A stretch of DNA of 10,621 nucleotides from NCBI GenBank assembly GCA_003450915.1, contig DMEM01000197.1:1-10621 (forward strand), written 5' to 3'. The stretch comes from Alphaproteobacteria bacterium. Its GTDB lineage: Bacteria > Pseudomonadota > Alphaproteobacteria > UBA1280 > UBA12223. Below, piece after piece: positions 7,407 to 10,621 of the stretch (the first letter of the stretch is position 1; every line of letters starts with the position of its first letter). Under the pieces are notes generated by a model. It worked only from the letters and a program-made list of their open reading frames with translations, ran no database searches and was not told the origin of the DNA. Both the position numbers and the translations under genes were made by a program.

Positions 7407-8063
7407 TTATTTCTTTAAAATTTTGAAAGCTGTTGCAATAACTAATATTATTGGGAAAATTATAACATAATGAGATAATAAAATATGCTGCATGCTTAAA
7501 ACGGGACAAACAAATAAATTAATAAAACTTGCAAAGCCAAAAGATGTTAAACATACTAAAACCAGCATTTGATAAGTTTTTAAAACATAGCCCTTTCTTA
7601 CAAAATAAGCTAAAACTAAAATCGGTAAACTAATACCTATTAAAGAACGCTCTACACAATGTATATCTATATTTAAATTAGGCTCTACAAGATATTCTTG
7701 ATAAGCAAAAATTCCTATTGAGACAATTAAGCTTAACCAAATTATATAAAAAATAGCATTAAGAATTTTAAAGCTTAGTTTTTCATCTTGAGCTGGTACT
7801 GATAGTTGATAGGCTAAATAACAGCCTAAAACAGAGACAATTGAAAGCCCTGCTAGCTGAACATCAAACATTGTAATAACCATTGTATAGTTCATTAAAT
7901 AATCTAAATTAAATCTTAATTCTACATTTAATAAATAAAGAGCAATAAAAATACTGCTTAAGCAAATTGTACTAAAAATAAATTTAAACATCGAAGTTCT
8001 TTTTTTCTTAACCCCTTGTTTAGCTAAATCATAAATTAAGAAGTTTGTTTCAATATGTTTCAT
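7407..8063 (-). CDS. nrsF: Membrane anti-sigma factor, NrsF family (DUF1109)
   Basis: NrsF proteins are inner-membrane anti-sigma factors that hold a SigF-type ECF sigma factor inactive and release it under metal or oxidative stress. This 218-residue protein has a short cytoplasmic N-terminus with Lys/Arg (about 1-23) and six predicted helices (about 26-45, 65-85, 100-120, 140-156, 163-185, 195-213). Two cysteines sit in the family positions: HC at 135-136 and CP at 186-187, followed by H193 and H198 as in the DUF1109 pattern. In the Caulobacter protein two conserved cysteines (131 and 181 from memory, the same 50-residue spacing) are needed for sensing. The start codon is only 3 bases after the sigma-factor stop, with AAGGA inside the end of that gene, so the two are translationally coupled as expected for a sigma/anti-sigma pair. 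Identification rests on topology, cysteines and position together. Confidence 0.85.
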   Translation of the reverse strand: MKHIETNFLIYDLAKQGVKKKRTSMFKFIFSTICLSSIFIALYLLNVELRFNLDYLMNYTMVITMFDVQLAGLSIVSVLGCYLAYQLSVPAQDEKLSFKILNAIFYIIWLSLIVSIGIFAYQEYLVEPNLNIDIHCVERSLIGISLPILVLAYFVRKGYVLKTYQMLVLVCLTSFGFASFINLFVCPVLSMQHILLSHYVIIFPIILVIATAFKILKK

Positions 8064-8066
8064 AAT

Positions 8067-8630
8067 TTAACTGTCCTTTTTTAAATCTTCTCTTAAAGCT
8101 TTATAAGCTCTGTGAGCTGTTGTTTTAACATTAGCTACACTCATTTTTAATTCTTTAGCAACTTGCTTTACTGAATAATCATTTACTTTTAACATTAGAA
8201 CGATCTGCCTTTGTCTTTCTGGTAAATTATCTAAAGCTTGTTGAAGTTCCTCATTAAAATCATCTTCTAGTATCTTCGTTTTTTCAGCCGCAAAAGTTTC
8301 AATATACTCATCATTTTTAATTTCATTTTCTGAAATTTTTTGATACTTACGAATATAATCAATCATTTTATAACGACAAATAGCAAAGCTCCACGTAAAA
8401 AAACTATAACGTGGATTATAAGTATGCAAGCCCTTAAAAATACCCAATAATACTTCTTGCAGTATATCTTCTGCATTATCTTTATTAAAAGTATGCTTCA
8501 ATAAGTAAGGTCTTAACTTTTCTGCAATTTTTAACAGCAGTTCTCTATAGCTAGCTTCATCACCAGCTTGTGCCTGCAGTGCTAAATTCTTAAAATATAT
8601 TTCTTTTTTCATATCTTGTGTTTTCTTCAT
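8067..8630 (-). CDS. sigF: ECF RNA polymerase sigma factor, SigF/ECF16-like
   Basis: This small extracytoplasmic-function sigma factor would direct RNA polymerase to a stress regulon. It has region 2 with AEDILQEVLLGIFKGLHTYNPR and FFTWSFAICRYKMIDYIRK, the latter very like SigF-type sigmas paired with NrsF (typically HTYD and ARYKLIDHLR). After an acidic linker comes region 4 with LPERQRQIVLMLKVNDYSVK and a helix-turn-helix ending SVANVKTTAHRAYKALRE. The frame is open back to a TTG at 8681, but the first 14 residues from there look unlike a sigma N-terminus. I prefer the ATG at 8630 (MKKTQDMKKEIYF, 187 residues), with GGGT just upstream; ATGs at 8639 and 8612 are alternatives. It is the first gene of a - strand operon with nrsF and a transporter. 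Class assignment is by pattern and by its anti-sigma partner. Confidence 0.9.
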   Translation of the reverse strand: MKKTQDMKKEIYFKNLALQAQAGDEASYRELLLKIAEKLRPYLLKHTFNKDNAEDILQEVLLGIFKGLHTYNPRYSFFTWSFAICRYKMIDYIRKYQKISENEIKNDEYIETFAAEKTKILEDDFNEELQQALDNLPERQRQIVLMLKVNDYSVKQVAKELKMSVANVKTTAHRAYKALREDLKKDS

Positions 8631-8652
8631 ATTACCCATAATAACTATAAAA

Positions 8653-8681
8653 AAACTATTTGTAAATAGACCTATTGACAA
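8653..8681 (-). promoter_or_regulatory. Weak promoter candidate for the sigF-nrsF-transporter operon
   Basis: Reading the - strand, TTGTCA (8681-8676) is followed after 17 bases by TAGTTT (8658-8653), a good -35 with a poor -10. The expected start near 8646 fits the ATG at 8639 or 8630. It overlaps the -35 of the opposite promoter candidate. No obvious SigF autoregulatory site was seen. Confidence 0.22.
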
Positions 8682-8703
8682 TTACTTAAAATTCCATTAA
8701 AAA
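8675..8703 (+). promoter_or_regulatory. Candidate sigma-70 promoter of the lysozyme-like gene
   Basis: A perfect -35 TTGACA (8675-8680) is followed after 17 bases by TAAAAA (8698-8703), which matches four of six -10 positions. Transcription would begin near 8710 and give a leader of about 45 bases before the TTG start at 8756. Confidence 0.38.
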
Positions 8704-8755
8704 AATAATACACCCTGTAACTTTTTCACCTTAACGAACTACCGGAAACGCAGTT

Positions 8756-9598
8756 TTGAGAATTTTAATACTACTATCTCTAATACTGTCTTTTAGCTGT
8801 TCTGCTTCGTTAGTTTTAACAAGTGAACAAACCAGTAAAATCAAAGAAGATTTACTGAGCTTTGAAGGCGTAAAAAGAGAAATATACATCGGCAAACTAG
8901 GGGTTCCAACTTTAGGAGTTGGACAAACATTAGGTCATCGTGTTGAGAATAAAGTTTCACTTTGGTCTTTAAAAGACATTAACTCCTTTTTTAGCTCTGC
9001 TAGAATACACAAAATGTCAACAGCAAGCTATAAAGAGCTAAAGCGCATAGTTAACAAAACTAACGCAACTCTTAAAAAAGGGGAAAAAGCACCATATGGC
9101 TTAACACTTTCTAAACACAAGTATCGTCTTAGCAAGCGTGATGTTAACAGATTGCTAGACAAAAGCATAAAGGAGCATATAACAAAAATCAACCGCGATG
9201 CTAAAAACAGAGGCGTTGATTTAGCAAACACTCCAACTGCAGTAATAGAAGCTCTTTTTGACTTACATTACCGCGGAGGAAAAGGTTTAGTTTTAGGGAA
9301 GCAAACTCCTAAAATTAATGAAGCCCTTAAAAACAGAAACTACCTTGGTTTTTTAAAAGAGCTTTTTGCTGACAGCAACTCTAATGCTGTATGGCAAAAT
9401 GATGCCAGGAACGCTTATTTTAGTTCATCTGTCCTAGCAATCTTATCTAATAAAGACCGTAAAGCTTTTTTAAGCTTTAAAAACACATCAAAGAAAGCAA
9501 GGCGTGTAAACTCTCGAATTACCAAGATGTTAAAAGAACATCCTGGAAGTGTTACTCAAGATGTTTATGCATCCGTTCACAAACTTGTTATATCCTAA
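8756..9598 (+). CDS. Secreted lysozyme-fold protein (T4-lysozyme/pesticin-like), atypical active site
   Basis: The frame starts at TTG (8756), with GGAA (8744-8747) at good spacing. No ATG gives the signal peptide, so this start is likely. Residues 1-17 are a clear export signal (hydrophobic core, then SCSA with cleavage probably after A17); C15 sits in a poor lipobox. The 280-residue protein then shows the lysozyme signature LLSFEGVKREIY...VPTLGVGQTLG (33-60). E37 aligns with the catalytic Glu (E11 in T4 lysozyme) and T52 with the catalytic Thr. The T4 Asp position holds Gly46, and the Asp of pesticin's TIGxGxD motif is T58. Later, TPTAVIEALFDLHYRGGKG and NDARNAYFSSSVLA match the conserved helices of this fold. 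It would act on peptidoglycan in or beyond the periplasm, if active. It is divergent from the sigma operon and has its own terminator. A muramidase is the best guess; a non-catalytic peptidoglycan binder is possible. Confidence 0.7.
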   Translation: MRILILLSLILSFSCSASLVLTSEQTSKIKEDLLSFEGVKREIYIGKLGVPTLGVGQTLGHRVENKVSLWSLKDINSFFSSARIHKMSTASYKELKRIVNKTNATLKKGEKAPYGLTLSKHKYRLSKRDVNRLLDKSIKEHITKINRDAKNRGVDLANTPTAVIEALFDLHYRGGKGLVLGKQTPKINEALKNRNYLGFLKELFADSNSNAVWQNDARNAYFSSSVLAILSNKDRKAFLSFKNTSKKARRVNSRITKMLKEHPGSVTQDVYASVHKLVIS

Positions 9599-9607
9599 AT
9601 ACCGACA

Positions 9608-9642
9608 AACAAAGACTATCTCGCTCGAGGTCTTTGTTTTTT
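9608..9642 (+). terminator. Intrinsic terminator of the lysozyme-like gene
   Basis: AACAAAGACT (9608-9617) pairs with GGTCTTTGTT (9629-9638), a 10-bp stem with one G-T pair and an 11-base loop. The T run of the stem end continues to 9642. It begins 10 bases after the stop codon. Confidence 0.8.
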
Positions 9643-9744
9643 AAGCATATATTCTAGTAATAATATTACTTAATTTTCAACAAAATACTCATACTAATTT
9701 AAATACCTCATAAGATTAAAATAAACCATTCTTTATAAATACAG

Positions 9745-9771
9745 AAAAGCCCCGAATAACTCGGAGCCTTT
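9745..9771. terminator. Terminator of the malic enzyme gene, possibly bidirectional
   Basis: AAAAGCCCCGA (9745-9755) pairs with TCGGAGCCTTT (9761-9771) around a 5-base loop, giving an 11-bp stem with two G-T type pairs. On the - strand it is followed by CTTTTCTGTATTT, 27 bases after the malic enzyme stop. On the + strand the stem runs into TTTATTTTTAT, so it may also back up the terminator of the lysozyme-like gene. Confidence 0.75.
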
Positions 9772-9798
9772 ATTTTTATCTAAAATCTAATTTAGCAA

Positions 9799-10621
9799 TT
9801 AAACTTCTAGTGATTTTCTATAAGCATCAATATCAATTGTTCTTCTTGCAACACCTGTTTCAATAGCAGCTTGAGCAACTTTTGAAGAAATAACACTCAT
9901 TAAACGTTTATCAAATGGTTTTGGAATAACATAATCTTTACCAAACTCTAATTTAGCACCACCGTATGCTTTTTCAGTTTCTGCATCAACTGGCATTCTT
10001 GCTAGTTCTGCTAAAGCTTCAGCTGCAGCCATTTTCATTTCTTCGTTTACTTTTGTTGCTTGAACATCTAAAGCACCTCTGAAAATATAAGGGAAGCAAA
10101 GTACGTTGTTTACTTGGTTAGCATAATCTGAACGACCAGTACCAACAATAGCATCATCTCTTACTGCTTTAACATCTTCTGGCATAATTTCAGGGTTTGG
10201 GTTAGCCATTGCAAAAATAACTGGATTTTTAGCCATTGTAGCTACCATTTCTTTTTTAAGAACACCTGCTGCTGAAACTCCCACAAAAACATCTGCATCA
10301 ACTACAGCTTCTGCTAATGTTTTAACTGCATCTGTTTTTTGAGCAAAGTCTTTAACATATTCATTTAAATCATCTCTGCCTTCATGAACAACGCCACGAC
10401 TGTTTATAATAAAGATATTTTCTTTTTTAATACCAACTTTATTTAGCATTCTCATGCATGATAAACCAGCTGCACCTGCACCTGAACAAACAACTTTAAC
10501 TTCTTCAGCTTTTTTACCTGTTAGTTCTAAAGCATTAATAACAGCAGCTGTTAAAATAATTGCAGTACCGTGCTGATCATCATGGAATACCGGGATCTTA
10601 CAACGTGCAATTAATGCTTTT
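9799..10621 (-). CDS. maeB: Malic enzyme, C-terminal part (gene runs off the window; no phosphotransacetylase domain)
   Basis: Malic enzyme oxidatively decarboxylates malate to pyruvate with NAD(P)+ and a divalent metal, in the cytoplasm. The frame stays open past the first internal Met at 10455 to the window edge, so 273 residues are visible and the N-terminal part is missing. The visible part opens with KIPVFHDDQHGTA, the metal- and substrate-binding signature of bacterial malic enzymes. It then has the nucleotide-binding VCSGAGAAGLSC, FAMANPNPEIMP, and GTGRSDYANQVNNVLCFPYI followed by FRGALDVQATKVNEEM. The protein ends DIDAYRKSLEV, which is where the fused MaeB-type enzymes of most proteobacteria continue into a phosphate acetyltransferase domain of more than 300 residues. 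Here a stop codon and a terminator follow instead, so this is the short single-function form. NAD or NADP preference cannot be judged safely. Confidence 0.93.
   Translation of the reverse strand, partial: KALIARCKIPVFHDDQHGTAIILTAAVINALELTGKKAEEVKVVCSGAGAAGLSCMRMLNKVGIKKENIFIINSRGVVHEGRDDLNEYVKDFAQKTDAVKTLAEAVVDADVFVGVSAAGVLKKEMVATMAKNPVIFAMANPNPEIMPEDVKAVRDDAIVGTGRSDYANQVNNVLCFPYIFRGALDVQATKVNEEMKMAAAEALAELARMPVDAETEKAYGGAKLEFGKDYVIPKPFDKRLMSVISSKVAQAAIETGVARRTIDIDAYRKSLEV

Noticed and set aside
8631..8681. Extension of the sigma factor to the TTG at 8681.
   Set aside because: The added residues are hydrophobic and unlike sigma-factor N-termini, and the TTG overlaps the promoter-like -35; the ATG at 8630 (or 8639) is more credible.
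8717..8738. GTAAC (8717-8721) followed by CGAA (8735-8738), similar to the SigF promoter motif of Caulobacter (GTAACC-N16-CGAA, from memory), upstream of the lysozyme-like gene.
   Set aside because: The spacer is only about 12 bases instead of about 16 and the last -35 base differs, so it is unlikely to be a working SigF promoter, though the presence of both half-sites next to the sigma gene is suggestive.
9656..9670. Perfect inverted repeat AGTAATA-A-TATTACT between the lysozyme-like and malic enzyme genes.
   Set aside because: It is almost purely A/T in an AT-rich spacer between convergent genes, where no promoter is expected; chance is the simplest explanation.

Overview
The window is AT-rich (roughly one third G+C by eye) and looks like a low-GC, flagellated alphaproteobacterium. 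The strongest taxonomic signal is the gene order fliF-fliG-fliH(flbE)-fliN-motA/pomA-flbD, which matches the Caulobacter-type fliF operon ending in the sigma-54 activator FlbD. An ECF16-like sigma factor paired with an NrsF/DUF1109 membrane anti-sigma factor points the same way. I cannot name the genus, and a host-associated or marine lineage are both possible.

Bases 1-6193 (+ strand) form one flagellar block: the end-clipped MS-ring protein FliF, the rotor/switch protein FliG, the export-ATPase regulator FliH (FlbE), the switch protein FliN, a PomA-like stator subunit and FlbD. FliF, FliG and FliN build the base of the motor, FliH serves the export apparatus, the stator subunit would press on FliG (its PomB/MotB partner is not here), and FlbD would switch on later flagellar genes through sigma-54. 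The genes are tightly spaced except for 126 bases before fliN, which hold a good sigma-70-like promoter candidate. The block ends in a small hairpin followed by a strong bidirectional terminator.

Bases 6274-8681 (- strand) hold a three-gene operon read as ECF sigma factor, NrsF-type anti-sigma factor, then an EamA/DMT-type ten-helix transporter. Downstream of the transporter stop, in the same frame, lies a 34-codon tract that reads like the C-terminus of another protein, perhaps an outer-membrane barrel.

Bases 8756-9598 (+ strand) encode a secreted lysozyme-fold protein divergent from the sigma operon, with the catalytic Glu and Thr of the T4-lysozyme/pesticin fold but no visible catalytic Asp. 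Bases 9799-10621 (- strand) hold the C-terminal part of a malic enzyme that ends before the phosphotransacetylase domain usual in proteobacterial MaeB. Terminator hairpins follow both genes.

No CRISPR array, insertion sequence, tRNA, rRNA or phage module is visible, and I see no clear new multi-gene system. The points most worth a second look are the orphan coding tract after the transporter, the odd lysozyme active site, the transporter inside a sigF-nrsF operon and the short malic enzyme.
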